Source: Dermanyssus gallinae
Taxonomy: Eukaryota > Arthropoda > Arachnida > Mesostigmata > Dermanyssidae
Length of the DNA: 64,000 nucleotides
Reading direction: 5' to 3'
NCBI GenBank assembly: GCA_003439945.1
Contig: QVRM01002452.1
Location: 231,501 to 295,500, forward strand
The notes beneath the pieces were generated by a model. It had not been told where the DNA came from. It ran no database searches and worked only from the letters and a program-made list of their open reading frames with translations. Shown here piece after piece: positions 44,991 to 57,020 of the stretch. The translations under genes were made by a program, and so were the position numbers. Numbering within the stretch: position 1 is the stretch's first letter; each line of letters opens with the position of its first letter.

Positions 44991-45209
44991 TTCATTTACA
45001 TGTGCACAAAATCAGAAGCATCTGCGTGTCGGGTAACAATACATACAATTTATTTGCATCTAAACTATCTTTCGACGTCGATATGTAGAGCAATAATTAG
45101 CCCATTTTTTGCGGGAACATTATTGCATTGCTAAGCGGCGCTTAACAAGCTTATCCATATATAGAAAATACTGTGATGATTTATTAATCATTTACAATAC
45201 GTTTGCACA

Positions 45210-47020
45210 CTCGGCAGTGCTCGCCTTAATAAAAGTGGTGGTAAAAAGGTGTCACGTGAAGTTAAGAGTCAGTTGTCCGTGTCCTTGCTTGATGGTAGCC
45301 CCCGCTCTTATGGACCCGGTGCGAGCGGTATATCCTCAAGGTTCCTTGCAAAGTTAAAACGGTGAGATCCATAAGATTCCTCTTCGTGACGCCGAGCCCC
45401 AAGAGCGTCCTCGTAGATTCGGAGTCCCATACACCACTCATAGATATAGTGATGGATCCGAATCTGCGAGGTTTTTGCGGGTCGGGGAGCGCCGCTGTTA
45501 GGAACTCGACGTCATATTTAGCGATCTTGTCTTGCCGTGCTTTTGCCAGGTCCCGGTTCGGGCCGCAAATTTCGGCATCTAAAACCCAGACCTCGGTAGG
45601 TGTTGTTATTACGAGGTCGGGCTTTAGACCCGGTGCGCCCGGTCGACGGAATACTCGCTCACGAACCACCTCATGACCCCTTTCGCGGAGAAGACGCGCC
45701 ACGCGATCACAGACGTCGTCATGTCTCTTTATGGTTTGTGTGTTGTTTCGCACATCTGAGCGACATGAGTCAACGTCTCAGGCGCATGACACCCGTGTCT
45801 ACAACGTTTGTTGTAGCCCGGGCGTCCCCTGGCCAGTCTGGCACGCGTTGGTAGTGCGTTGATCCTGAGCTTTAGTAGATTTAAATACTCCTTCCCAGAT
45901 AGGTAGGGCATACCCTTAATCCAGTAATGTACAAAGGGCGTTTCGTGTGCTTTTTTAAAATGTGCCCCATCGAACGTGTTGTGTAGTTGTTGAGACCAGT
46001 AATCGGTCTCTTGTGTAGCGGTCTCAATGGAGGTTCCCAAGCGCTCGCAAAGAAGTCTTGTTTTCGCAAGATCTTTTTTAAAGTGCTCGGTGGTTAGCAT
46101 CTGTCACAGGTGGACAGAGCGCGCCATACAATTTGAACAGACAGAAAGCGCCACACATTTAACAGACGAAATACAGATAGAGCATACGACACAATTGAGC
46201 AGACGAACGGGAAGCACGTATAGTGCACGTCGTAGCACACGACGTTGTAGTAGCACGGAATGCCGCCAGGGGGCGGGGCGGTCGGCCGATATTTAAACGG
46301 CTGCAGCCATGTTAGAAACCTCTTTGACTCGTGCCTTGCGACTCGAGACCCTCGTCGCTTTCTTCTCCGCCACGTGCGAGGGGCGCCATCCCCGGGTGAG
46401 TCAGAGCCGGCCCGTTACGGTGCCGTGATATAGATAAGTGCGCAGGTAGGCTAGGTGTGAATCAGCGCATTCAGGACGGTCGCGCATTAGTAACTGTGTG
46501 TAACATTATATATATAGTATATATTAATATATATATATATATATATATCGTTGTATAACAGACACCGCAGTCGGTGTAGTGAGAACAAATGTGAGCTCCA
46601 CCCACGCGAGCAAGATCAATATCGAGAAATAAATACGAACTGAGTATTATATTATTCTTGATATATATTTGTTCTCGTTCCGCATTAGTTCGTAACAGCA
46701 TCAATTGGACCCCAAGGTGCGTGGAGTGTTATAGTGCTGTCAGGCGGGAGAGGCGGAGTCTGGGAATGAATGTTTGGAGGCAGGGGATGTCCAGACCGCC
46801 GTGTGCTGTGTGCGTGTACATTTAGGCGTTCGGCACCGAGTTTTCGAGCTTAAGCCATTTCGGCTTAACAACCTTTCTGATCTCTTTATCTAGGTCACTA
46901 AGGAGTGCGTAAGATGGTCTGGGACCGGAGACCAGTTTATATAGGAGACGGGGAATGAGAAAGTCGTTCAAAAATATGAGTCTTTGGTGGGGTTTAAGGG
47001 GAGCTATCGTGAGCTATATA
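45210..47020 (-). mobile_element. Second R2-type copy, 5'-truncated, split by a solo LTR
   Basis: The minus strand matches the R2 ORF at 6080-7060. 46700-47010 encodes the thumb region (PRLLYKLVSGP, VVKPKWLKLENSVPNA, HGGLDI). 45262-46100 encodes GMPYLSGKEYLNLLKLRINALP, the knuckle CRHGCHAPETLTHVAQMC, the RLE core KPDLVITTPTEVWVLDAEICGP with KIAKYD, and RRFGSITISM. A shift near 45750 and stops break it. It is truncated at a TA tract near 47018. The 3' flank (below 45250) shows no 28S sequence, so either the site was lost or this copy integrated elsewhere. Confidence 0.88.
46102..46697 (+). repeat. Solo LTR (596 bp) of an unrelated LTR retrotransposon
   Basis: Starts TGTCACAGG and ends CGTAACA, flanked by a perfect GCATC duplication (46097-46101 and 46698-46702). 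Removing it restores the R2 coding order (STHLGVQ-L then TTEHF). Internal promoter-like sequence is at about 46288 (GATATTTAAAC) and an AATAAA lies near 46627, both suiting plus orientation. A TA tract at 46505-46548 lies inside. No internal region of this family is present in the window. Confidence 0.93.
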
Positions 47021-47470
47021 TATATATATAGAATTGCAAATCGCGTGAATGCATCGTTTCCGATCAAACTAAGCAAGATATGGCGATTCTAGCTTGTGAA
47101 ATGTGTGTTGCGTGCGGGAACATGCGTTACTAGTTGTAAGACGTTTCCGCTTCTTGTCTAAGCAATTCGACTAAAGAAGCCCTAGAGGAGGGCTCGGTTG
47201 ATTTACCGCTACTAGTCGAAACCCATAGGCCTTTTCAAATGTAACAATACATTTTTCAAGGCTGAATCAACAACATGTACGACGCAGCATAGCGGCGTCC
47301 GGCCTTGCAGGTAACAAATACAACGACCCCATTGGCTCGGGCAATTACTCAGAGGTTATGCAAATTGTATTTTTATCGTAACATGTGACTTCTTATAGAG
47401 TATATAACGTCAGATATTTCGAGTTTCAGAATTCATAACGTCACTTTAGAGATTCAAATAACGTTTATTA

Positions 47471-47511
<41 letters not shown>

Positions 47512-47645
47512 CGCACACTCATATACATACACGCAAATATGTGTATGCACGTATATACGCATAGGAGTTAAGCATACACTAGCATTTATATATATATATA
47601 AACGCGTGTATGTATATGAGCGTATACATATACATTTATATATAC
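47021..47645. other. Unassigned DNA with (TA)n at 47474-47506
   Basis: No gene is recognised. The last 150 bp are TA/CA-rich cryptic repeats. Confidence 0.5.
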
Positions 47646-47696
47646 GCTCTAGTCTTATATAGAGCGTATATAAGACGCTCTATATAAGACTAGAGC
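47646..47696. repeat. Perfect hairpin, 21-bp arms
   Basis: Arms 47646-47666 and 47676-47696 are exact reverse complements around a 9-nt loop. Confidence 0.96.
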
Positions 47697-47697
47697 A

Positions 47698-47730
47698 CTT
47701 AACAAGTGACAACCTATGTCACTTGTTAAG
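47698..47730. repeat. Perfect hairpin, 14-bp arms
   Basis: CTTAACAAGTGACA (47698-47711) and its reverse complement (47717-47730) around ACCTA. It starts one base after the preceding hairpin. Confidence 0.96.
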
Positions 47731-47943
47731 ACATGTATCTTCCTAGTGGTATTATAGTTTTTTCGCGGTGTAGCTGTGCCAAATGTGGAAATCTCGTAGT
47801 TCAAAGTAATGCGAGACCCCAAATGTCGATGGAAATCTCCGCTGTTACTCTGTGAGCATGTATGACTGTGATCTTTACACGATTGGTTATAATAAATGCG
47901 TGAAATGTGGCAAAAATGGGTGGCCCTATATATTTTTCAGGGA

Positions 47944-47981
<38 letters not shown>

Positions 47982-48460
47982 AAAAAATGGTAGCTAGACC
48001 TCTCGCTTCGTCCATGACGGTGAAGGATACGCACGATGCAGATATTATGATAGTACTATATTTATAATAAATGATTATTTTTACGACTATTCAGCGATGA
48101 TAGCTCACATTGAAGGCTCACGCCTAATCGAACCGTGTAGCCCTTCTGTGGCTGTTCCACGTACGTATGCGCCTCATCACTAGTGGTCCCTCTGATTGCG
48201 GGAAACTAACTCTTTCTCATACTACTGCTACTTCCGTCCCATTTCGTACAAAATCGACTAACGATATTCTGTCACTAGTATCCATTTTAGTATTCATGAC
48301 TTTGGGATTGCATTCTCTACGGTCGTCTTTATTACCACCGCCGCTCCTACTACCATCATCACCACCACCACCACCATCACCAGCGTTAGTTACTACGACT
48401 ATGATCAATCACCATCTTCGTGGCGTTCGTCGTTTTGCCGTGCCATGTCGACCCGCTGCT
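47731..48460. other. Unassigned DNA with (TA)n at 47947-47978
   Basis: Trinucleotide ACC/ATC repeats lie near 48335-48385. No gene is recognised. Confidence 0.5.
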
Positions 48461-48469
48461 CCGTCCCCC

Positions 48470-48551
<82 letters not shown>
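48461..48551. repeat. Compound poly-C, (CT)n, (TA)n microsatellite
   Basis: Three simple repeats in series: C-rich 48461-48482, CT 48483-48500 and TA 48501-48550. Confidence 0.96.
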
Positions 48552-48553
<2 letters not shown>

Positions 48554-49416
48554 TTGATTTCTCTTTCTTCCTGCGTCGTTCGCGATCTCTGCTCTTCGCG
48601 GCATTGTTCTGCGCGTTTTTGTTCGTTTTTCTGTCTATACATTCAGAGGACTTTGACGGCGTGTTAGCGTCCTCTGAAGGTGTCTGCAGCGCTGAAGTCG
48701 CATATGATGCTGTTTCCTTTTAGTACATTCGTGCCAGGGCGCTCGGTCGAGCGAGGCGTTCGCCGTCAATGTCATCATCATCATCGTCGTCGTTATTATC
48801 AACATCATCATCATCATCTGCTGCACTCCCCCTCCCATCATCCTCAACACTCCCCCCCCCCCCTCAATAATGATGATAACCGTCTTCATCTTCATCGTCG
48901 TCGTGGTGACTGCGTTGGTTAAATTATGACAGAAGTGCGCCACCTCCAAGTCTGCCACGTTACATAGGACAGCATGGCGGCTGTGCAACGCTACCAAACA
49001 TCGGCCATTGTTGTTGCGCCTGCTGCTGCTGCTGTTGTTGTTGTTGTTGTTGTTGTTGCTGAGAGTCGATGGGGCGACGCACCGCCGTCACTTCGAACCA
49101 AAGAATGAGCCAAAAGCTGGTGCGGGTTGTCTTTATTTTGCTCGCTAGTTGGCTGGATCGGCACCGTCTTCGTTGTGGCCCGTCGTAGCACAACGAATGC
49201 AAATGGCGCTCCCTGCCTGCCTGAAACGGTCGCTTCATCGATGAGAATGCAGACAGATGCTCGAAGGCGACTGACTCGCCATACCACAACTGGCGGTCTT
49301 GTTCTTGTGTGCCAAGAACAGACTCATAAACGTAATTCATTGCTTCATACATTTATACGTATATATATATATCGGACCCTTATTTATATATGTTTATTCC
49401 TACATTTAATTTGTTT

Positions 49417-49448
<32 letters not shown>
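48552..49448. other. Unassigned DNA with (ATC)n and (GTT)n tracts
   Basis: ATC repeats at about 48770-48840, a C9 run at about 48854, and GTT/GCT repeats at 49003-49062. No gene is recognised. Confidence 0.5.
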
Positions 49449-49450
<2 letters not shown>

Positions 49451-49960
49451 ATCGAAAAGTTCAGAGACCTATTTATAAGAAAAAATATTTATTTAATCTT
49501 CCAAAGGGTTTTGTCCCTTCCAAATAGCTCCTGCCCGCTGCAATGCACTTGTGCCACCTTTTACTCTTCTTAACATTTTTCAAACGCGTCTTTCGGAATC
49601 GAGTTAAGTGTGTCCTGCGAAGTTTTCTTTATTTTCTTTATAATCTCGAAACGTTGTCCGTTTTTTTTCTGCGAAGGAAGTGAAAAAAATTGCGTGGAGC
49701 CCGATTCGGTGAATATGGAGGTTGCGGAAATATAGATCCGATAAATGTTTGCCCAAAGTTTAGGCCTCTTGCGTCGCACGCTTTCGCGTAACCCTTTCAA
49801 AATGTTGCGGTAGTATGGACCACGTGGTGTTTGATGCTTTCTGCCCGAATTTCTTCGATTGGTTCTCTCCTTGAAAGCACCAGTAGAAGAATTGGGCTCT
49901 AGTCGATGTCGTAATCATATAATCCTATTGGAAGCAACCCAGGATATCCTGCTACCCGCT
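49449..49960 (-). pseudogene. Mariner transposase C-terminal fragment
   Basis: Minus strand: PPYSPNRAPRNFFHFLRRKK, then QRFEIIKKIKKTSQDTLN and SIPKDAFEKC, the pattern of the mariner C-terminus (YSPDLAPSD-FLF, then RF-S-E and IP--AF-KC). Both Asp residues of that block are Asn, including the third catalytic position. The left end carries a TIR-like 'cgaaaagttcagagacc' beside a TA tract. The N-terminal two-thirds are missing or unrecognisable. Confidence 0.72.
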
Positions 49961-50690
49961 GAAGGTTCAATTCGGATATTTCTCAGCAAACGTTAAATTG
50001 CTTAAAATTAAACATTTTTGGAACGAACGTCGCTGCCAGCCTTTTGACGCGTAACATATCAGTCAAGACTCACACAACTGATCTATATATCCCCATAATA
50101 GGTCGTCAAAGGTTGCAGCCAGTTAGATCCACCATCAGTATTATCTTTGTCAATACTTGCCGGCTCAATGAGCACATTTTCAAATTTCTGCTATGATGAG
50201 CTCAATTCGAATAGACGGTGCCGCCCAGGCGAGAAATTCGCAGCAGCAGTGAATGCCAATTATTAGCATGTAATAAAAAACACGTCAAAAACGTTACATT
50301 TATTTTATTGTTCAATAGAGGCATACAGTGCGAGAGTACTAGAATAAAAGTGCCCGAGCCAAAAAGAACCACCCATTCTTGCAACTCGTTTATTCTGATT
50401 CGTTCTGGAACTTGTCTTGGTTTATGCCGATTAAGGACCGCTTGCTCCCGGCAATCGGCCTTATCTTCAAAATCGACAGCTAACGGAAAACGTGTCCGAA
50501 ACGTTTGTTTCCGGCGCGTTTTCCGTGCTCTCCAGGTTTAACCTGTAATAGCTTTTTTTACGCTTAAGTGGGTTCTCTTATTCGACCGCCGTCAAGGCTA
50601 GCCGAGTCGAAGTGGCCAGCGAGGCTCGAAAACACGTAACCACTAAAGTGATGGTTGTCACTTTTCTGGACAGGGTCTAATAACGTGGTA
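49961..50690. other. Unassigned DNA
   Basis: No motif-bearing frame or repeat is seen. Confidence 0.5.
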
Positions 50691-50717
50691 ATATATCTGC
50701 CTCCTGGTGTCGGTCGT

Positions 50718-51060
50718 AGCAAGCAGCAGCAGCAAATGCAACAACAGCAACAACAGCTACTGCAGCAGCAGCAGCAGCGGCAACAACAACAACAGCAACA
50801 ACGCCAATTAAAATTGCCAATGCACCTGTTACGCTATCACAAAGAGCAGCATCAACAAATATGACTCCATGGGGGCGCCAAGCCACGACACTAGCAAGGA
50901 TTATATTCGAGCAAACCAAACATCCACCACGGCAATAACCCTGAGAAGTGCGCAAGCAGCTGAAACAACTAAAAGAACGCAACAATAACAGCTCTTTAGC
51001 TGTTATCAGCAGCAACATGGCAACAGCTATAGCAACAACAAACAACAACAACAACGGCGG
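50718..51060. repeat. Interrupted (CAA/CAG)n tract
   Basis: Encodes poly-Gln or poly-Ala/Val in different frames (50655-51054). It is best read as a simple repeat. Confidence 0.8.
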
Positions 51061-53505
51061 CAGACGACTGGGAAAAAGCAGATATCTAATTTAGAACGGA
51101 GGTAACGGGCGCACCGTCCGAAGCAATGACATTTATCAACGTCTTCTTCTGACTTGCGAGGAGGGTGAAACTTGCGTTCGGAGGAGGGACACCGTCCGTC
51201 TGCTTAAAAGCTCAATATGAGGACAAGCTTCCAAATACTGCTGTGCGACAGGGGTACCGTGCCGATCCGCTTATTGGTTGCACACCGACGGCTCGAGTGT
51301 GGCCGCGGTGCTATGCTTTTTGTGGCTTTTTTTCAACTTTTGGCAGCCGTTTTATTGGCAGCTAAAATATTTGGCTGGCCGCATCACGATCGGGTGATTT
51401 GTGTGTACGTGTCTGTGCATATACGCCTTAGTGTAATATTAAAATTACAAATAGTTTTATGAGTACTAGTATTTCAATGGAGAGATCTGCGTTTTCGTCT
51501 TTCTTACGTTTCTCTTTGCTGTAGTGGCTGTTTTAGTGCACTCTACTACTTGTCTGAATTGAAAGCCAACTTACACGATGTCGAAGCTAGAATTAACTTG
51601 TACTTTACTGAATTTAAGACAATGCTATTGCTGCAAGGCCACTTTTCTAGCTAAGATAGCTAAAAGATCGCAGATTAATCTATAGCACATTCTCTTTGTT
51701 AACAAGTCGCATGTATTTGATGCTGCTCGAGTAATTTAAACGAATGCTGGAGGTGTCTGAAAAGCACTTTTATGGACTCATCCCTAGCGTTAAACCGCAA
51801 AAAGTATCCTTTTTAGGACGATTACATCAAGAAAATTTGTAAGAAAAATTCTGGAGAGGCAAGACTTCTCCAGGGGTAGAATAATAAATTTCAAATATGC
51901 TTAAATGAACTAGATATAATTCGAGAGTTCGCAAGCAGAAGAAATGCACATAATGAATGATTCGTGAATGTCGTTCACTAGGCTCAGTTTGAAAGATTAA
52001 ACCTTTCAGCCTAGAGATCATGCAGGACCACTGTTAATGCATCGCTGCTCGAGTAAGGCCCTATAGCTTAAGATCGTGCAACAGATTTTCACATATTTCA
52101 CACAAAAGGCATGCACCAATAGGCAGTCGCATGTTTAGGCCCCTCAGCAATAATTGGTCGGTATAGCCACGCAGTCTGTCGAAAATAAGAAGTAGGCGAG
52201 AAGCTATTACATTGGCGACGAGGATGGATGTTGAAAATGCCGAAGATTCTTTAGACGGTGGTCTGTGCTGAGATTGATGCAAGATGCTCTTATGCCGGGT
52301 TGTTGTCCCGCGTGACTTTATGACTCAATCTACTGCAGTATTTAATAGTATCCATGGAGGCCGTGGTAACAGTTTGGCCAGCGGCCATAAATATTGAGCT
52401 GTACTTAGATAGAATTTTAAATTACAGCGAACCAGTTCTATGTATATCTACTTGCATAGGTTACTCGATCTAGACTTGGGGGGTTAGATAATGTAAGACG
52501 GTAGACGGCTCAACTATTAAAGCAGTATATATATAGGTTGTTCTGCTTAGCTTAACCGCTGGAAGGTTTCTTACGTCCACCAAACAGCCCCATTTCAGAC
52601 GCTGACATAAGGTTGCCGGATTATCCGTACTCCGTGCTACCTTATAAGTGCTAAAAGCCTATAGACTGTAGACAAGAGTTAAAATGGTAATGATTTTTTT
52701 CATATTAGTTACCAAAGTCAGTCGGTATAGATACAATTTCAACTCCCTTTAAATACATCCATTCTTCCAGGTCTCTCCCCCATTCGGGAGAGTGCCAAGA
52801 AATATTCCTGCTCAATTCCGCGCTGAACCCTTAAGGCGCTGCCTTAAAAATGCTGTGGGTCATTTGTTCCCGTTCGACTCCTTGCTGATCTGGCCGATTG
52901 CCCGTGTTATGGCCATGGCCTCCTGTCCCCACACGCCCGATGCATCAATGGTGAACGGGCAGATAACGCGCTCGGTCCCTAAGCCTTCGTAGTGACGATA
53001 GTTGTCCTTTTCTGCTTTGAATGCAATGCGAAAAAGTTTCAGAAGCACGCGCTTGATTTTTGGCGCGCTTGAATTTGTAGAGCATAATGGAAAGTACCGC
53101 ATTCTTTGTAAACGTGGTTCTGGTTGTCGATTCGCTGCAACCCGCCATTTTTCTCACAGCGCTCTTCGCCCACCGACTGATTCAAAACTTGGAAGCTAAC
53201 ATCACGACCGATGTGGCTGTTTACGGCGGAGTTGTGTGTTTTAGCACTTATATCTTAATGGACTTGTTAAATTATTTGTAGGGTGGTATGTAGCATTCTC
53301 GTGTCTGTCACGAGAACGCTACCTATAACACTACAGAGGCGTGGTTTCTGCAGTCGTGGCTTTGCTTCTAGACGAACAGTAATGAGATCATGTTGGTAGC
53401 AGTATGCTGGCGATCGCTGGGTCGCGGATGAAACAGACGTTCAGGTTTACTAACTCGAGCCGGGGTTTCTGCGGGAAGCTCTGGCCAGACTCATTGCACT
53501 ACAAG
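51061..53505. other. Unassigned DNA
   Basis: Open frames at 51165-51462 and 52792-53281 have no family features. Confidence 0.45.
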
Positions 53506-53509
53506 ACAT

Positions 53510-54450
53510 CTATCGCCAATGTCGAAAGGAGCTACGACGCGCTATACATACATATAATACATCCATACTGTCTGCGTGGTATTTAGCGCATATCTGCAAG
53601 CAGAACCGGCAATGATCGTCAACTTGGTGAAGTTTTTGGGTCGAACATACCAAGTGGCGATAGCCATGCATAATGTACCTTGTGTACACGTGCCGACTAG
53701 TGCATGGCATTCGATCTCAACGCTCCCTGGCGAGGTACACATCTAACTGCACTACCTCTGGTCAGGCCTTTCCCCTGCCACTCCAACAAAAATTACTGAA
53801 GTAGTCCTGTAATGAGTGACCTAAGCATGACTCTGATTGTGTCCACTGCTGGTCCGCAACTAGCTAGCAGGTGCGCAAAATTTGCCGCTGAAACATGGTT
53901 CCACACCCTGCCAAGGCTGTAGCTTAATATTGGCACAATCTTAAGCTCAAAAGAACGCACTACCGCACTCAGAGACAATGGTCGAGAGTCTCTCATCTCT
54001 GTTTGAATAAGGGCAATAGCCACCCGACACCTGTTGCCGATGTGTTGGGTAAGGATCGTTGCCGTGTAGTGTAGCCTCAGACCCAAATGCGAGAAGGACT
54101 TAACAAGCTCCTGCTGTTGCCCATAACAGGGTATTACGTATGCTGCAGCCAATCGACTCCCACAACGAAACATAATGATTTTAGTATTCCGCGAATTTAC
54201 TTGCAGGGCCTTAAGGTAAAGGTAACTTTCTACGTCGCCGACAATTCGACAAATTGCGCCGCGGTCCTAGTGGACCACTATTATGTCAGCCGCATACATA
54301 ACGACGACGGCGTTTCTAAACTTTATCCGCACATGGCGGGCTAGGCCTGCGATAAGCAAGGATAAGACCAGGCAACTGAGAAACTTCTCCTCCTCATAAT
54401 ACCAGCGCCTATTTTTAACAAGCAGCTCTATGTCGGCCATTAAGCGCCCT
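53510..54450 (-). pseudogene. Cys-tail non-LTR element, copy B
   Basis: Minus strand, reading down from 54450: SCLVLSLLIAGLARHVR, then VVVMYAADIIVVH (YADD with the first Asp changed to Ala), NSRNTKIIMFRCGSRLAAA, KSFSHLGLRLHYT and SFELKIVPILSYSLGRVWNH. Near 53590 the CRFCLQICAKYH tail follows. Each block aligns with copy C (63.3-61.2 kb). Much of the connection between thumb and tail is deleted, and there are several stops. Confidence 0.8.
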
Positions 54451-54629
54451 ACGACCAGCAGCTATCTAGAGGTCGGCGTGCAGAGTCCGTGCTCGGCGCA
54501 GGAGCCCCATGACTTCTCGACGTTTTAGGTAGCAATCTTGTTATTCACTTCACTTATTTCCACTCCAGATTGGGTAAAATATACAATAGTATGATAAATA
54601 TCGCTACAGCCTCGTGATTATATTAATAA

Positions 54630-55800
54630 TTACAGATCGCTCAGTGCCAGCCTTGTTAGCGAGGTGATTGCATTGCACTTACTACCATGATATCTTACGC
54701 TTTTACCATAACAATATTCACAAACATATGTGTCACAGGGTTCATGGCAAGCGTCTTTCTGGCATAAGAGGTGGTGAAAACCGCGCACAGCAAAACGGGC
54801 GATTATGGGCCTGTTTGTCCTGCCTGTGCCCCTCCATTCTGACCTAACCATTGCATCCGTCATATAAAAATGTAAGTCGATATCTGCCATTTTCTCTTCA
54901 TATCGCCGTATAAACTCTGGGAGAGCAAACTGTTTTTTTTTATCTGTTCCACGAATAGTAGAGCATTGCACAGCAAATACGTGAGGCGGTTATATGCTGA
55001 CGTATGTAAACCTAGTACCCGTTTTAAAAACGCTGGTTTCACTCGATCGAGTGCACCAAGCTTAACCGAGCTTAGCTTTGCCCACACAAGCTAGATCCCG
55101 TATGATGCGATTGGCGCTATTTTCATATCGAAGAGAGCTTGCGCTGTCTTAATCGAGAGCACCTGGGGCTTCTTAAAGGCTGTCGCCGCGATCAAGCCTT
55201 TTCGAGTCCTCTCCTCTATGTGTGCAGCGAAGGTCTTGCCTGAGGGGATCACTGTGATACCGAGATATGTAAACTTATTTACATAGTTCAGGTCCTGTCC
55301 ACTTAACCTAAGTGTATCGGTCAGGGCCAGCCTGCCCGCGTGCCTGAACTTCATGGCTTCTGTCTTCTGCATATTTATTTCAAGGCCTACTAAGTTTAAA
55401 TACGCCGATAAAGTAGCGAGCGCCTGTTGCAGATGATATCTGCTGCTACTGTAGAGTACTAGATCGGCATACATAATTATCTTGACAGCTAGGTGCCGGG
55501 TCTGTATACGTGCTGGTAACTCGGCTACCACTATAGAAAAAAGCAAAGGGCTAAGATTATCGCCCTGTGCAAAGCCTCTAGTTCTATGCTTGGGTGCTCC
55601 GCTATACCGTCGTCCAAGATGATCTGATCAGACTGTAGCACGTCCTTCATCAGTGTCAACATTCGTATTGGGTAGCAATGCTGTGTAAACGTAAACGCGT
55701 TATAGCTACATCTAGGAGGAAAACACGGATGGCATTGATTGAGTTGCTTCAAATGGGATTTGCTCTATAAGGCTATTATGGATCGCCTTAGAGTAGCTCC
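54630..55800 (-). pseudogene. Cys-tail non-LTR element, copy A
   Basis: Minus strand: RGFAQGDNLSPLLFSI (about 55560, shifted frame), then IIMYADLVLYSS, where one Asp codon of YADD is deleted. Next come GLEINMQKTEAMKFRHAGRLAL, YVNKFTYLGITVIPSG and the thumb (55091-55546). FLKRVLGLHTSAYNRLTYLL follows at about 55040, then a tail of FAVRGFHHLLCQ, CHEPCDTYVCEYCYGKSV and RYHGSKC (54660-54780). The C-x2-C...YH-x3-C tail defines the family. Its position next to copy B in the same orientation suggests either two insertions or a tandem arrangement. Confidence 0.85.
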
Positions 55801-55958
55801 TCCCTCCCTTCCCCCACAGAACATTACGGCTCTGGTAAAAACACTATTCCCATACCAAGACCGATAATAAGATTTTTTAATCATTAGTAATAAATATTTA
55901 AAATAAAAAGTACTATTTACTATAAAATTAATTATAATATAAAAGGGCTTCCAGACTT
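55801..55958. other. AT-rich spacer
   Basis: TTTATT-rich, with no feature recognised. Confidence 0.5.
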
Positions 55959-56815
55959 ATGAGGTCGATTCAGAACAGATTGTCCCCCGGCTCAGACGAT
56001 GTGCCCCCTGACGTAGTTAAGCTAGTGGCGACCAACCATTCGAAACTACTAGCAGATTCTGCCGTCCGCATTATTCGCGAATGTCAATTCCCTCGCCCAT
56101 AAAAGGTCACTCGCTCTGCGTAACATAAAAACTCAATACGGCTTCAGACGGGGTCTCGCAAAAATAATAAGGTGTGGACAAAGGCTCGCCACCTCCAGCT
56201 TACTCCACAGAAGTCAAGTCAAGTCAAAAGCACCTTTATTCAATGGTCAAGAAGACAGAGGCATTGTATCTGACAGACCGTAAGCTCACTTGGGGGCCCA
56301 GCTTCAGGTTGCCGGCCACCAATTCACGGTGCAGAATACTGTCAGGTATCTGGGGATTCAACTTGAACTGGACTCTCCAAAGGGGGGGGGGGGAGGGGAA
56401 CACATCAAAAACGTCTCTTCTAGCAGATCACATGGTACAGCAGAACCTATCTTGTACCTTTACACCCGGGGCAGGCGCTGGCGAATCTCGGCGCCGCCTT
56501 CTGGTGTCGATCGCTAAATCTGAGGCACTGTATGCAGCGTCGGTGTGAGCGGACATGACGCAAGGTCTCGCAGTGCCCTGCGAACCACCGAGAAAACCAT
56601 GGCTATATGGCGTCTGTAGAGAATACAGAACGGTTGGTACAGACGTTTTATTGGTGCTTGCACATCAACTGCCATGGGATGCGCTGGCGGCTAAGCGCAG
56701 CGACGGGGAAGTCGCCTGGACACAGGCGAGAGCGAAGATTCCACATGACTGGGCTATCGTCACGGTCCACCTGCCTTCCAAAGACAGCCGTAGGCCCGGC
56801 TTTTGATCCCTGATC
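55959..56815 (+). pseudogene. R1/Jockey-like RT fragment
   Basis: Plus strand, mixed frames: LSPGSDDVPPDVVKLVA and VRIIRECQFPRP (RT N-terminus, about 55970-56100). Then a large gap, then MVKKTEALYLTD and FTVQNTVRYLGIQLELD (56240-56380), followed by ISAPPSGV. After that KSEALYAASV and YRTVGTDVLLVLAHQLPWDAL (56510-56690), the thumb/connection block also seen at 19.2 kb (YRTVSTNAALVLPGSL). The palm with YADD is missing. A C9 run at 56383 marks one frameshift. Confidence 0.75.
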
Positions 56816-57020
56816 TAAACATCTGGTATAAAGACCCTGTCCAGGGCCTTGTAATCTATTCTATTTGATACAAATCCTGACTGAACACGGCTAGTTTGAG
56901 GTGTATTTTTTTTGTTCTGGGAGGTTTCGGGAATGCATGATGCACATGCGCCACTAGCAGCCTGCGCGACTAGTGTGAGACTCGCAAACCCACTAAACCC
57001 GGATTCCTCCACACCCCTCA
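56816..57020 (-). repeat. Short dispersed repeat, shared with 38575-38710
   Basis: Minus-strand frame MRGVEESGFSGFASLTLVAQ aligns in outline with the frame at 38.6 kb. It directly follows the R1-like fragment and is in the opposite orientation. Confidence 0.5.

Noticed and set aside
48167..48667. 166-aa ORF with Ser/Leu/Tyr-Ile runs
   Set aside because: Spans ACC, CT and TA repeats; no supported gene.
50655..51054. Poly-Gln transcription-factor-like ORF
   Set aside because: Only the CAA/CAG repeat supports it; no adjoining DNA-binding domain.
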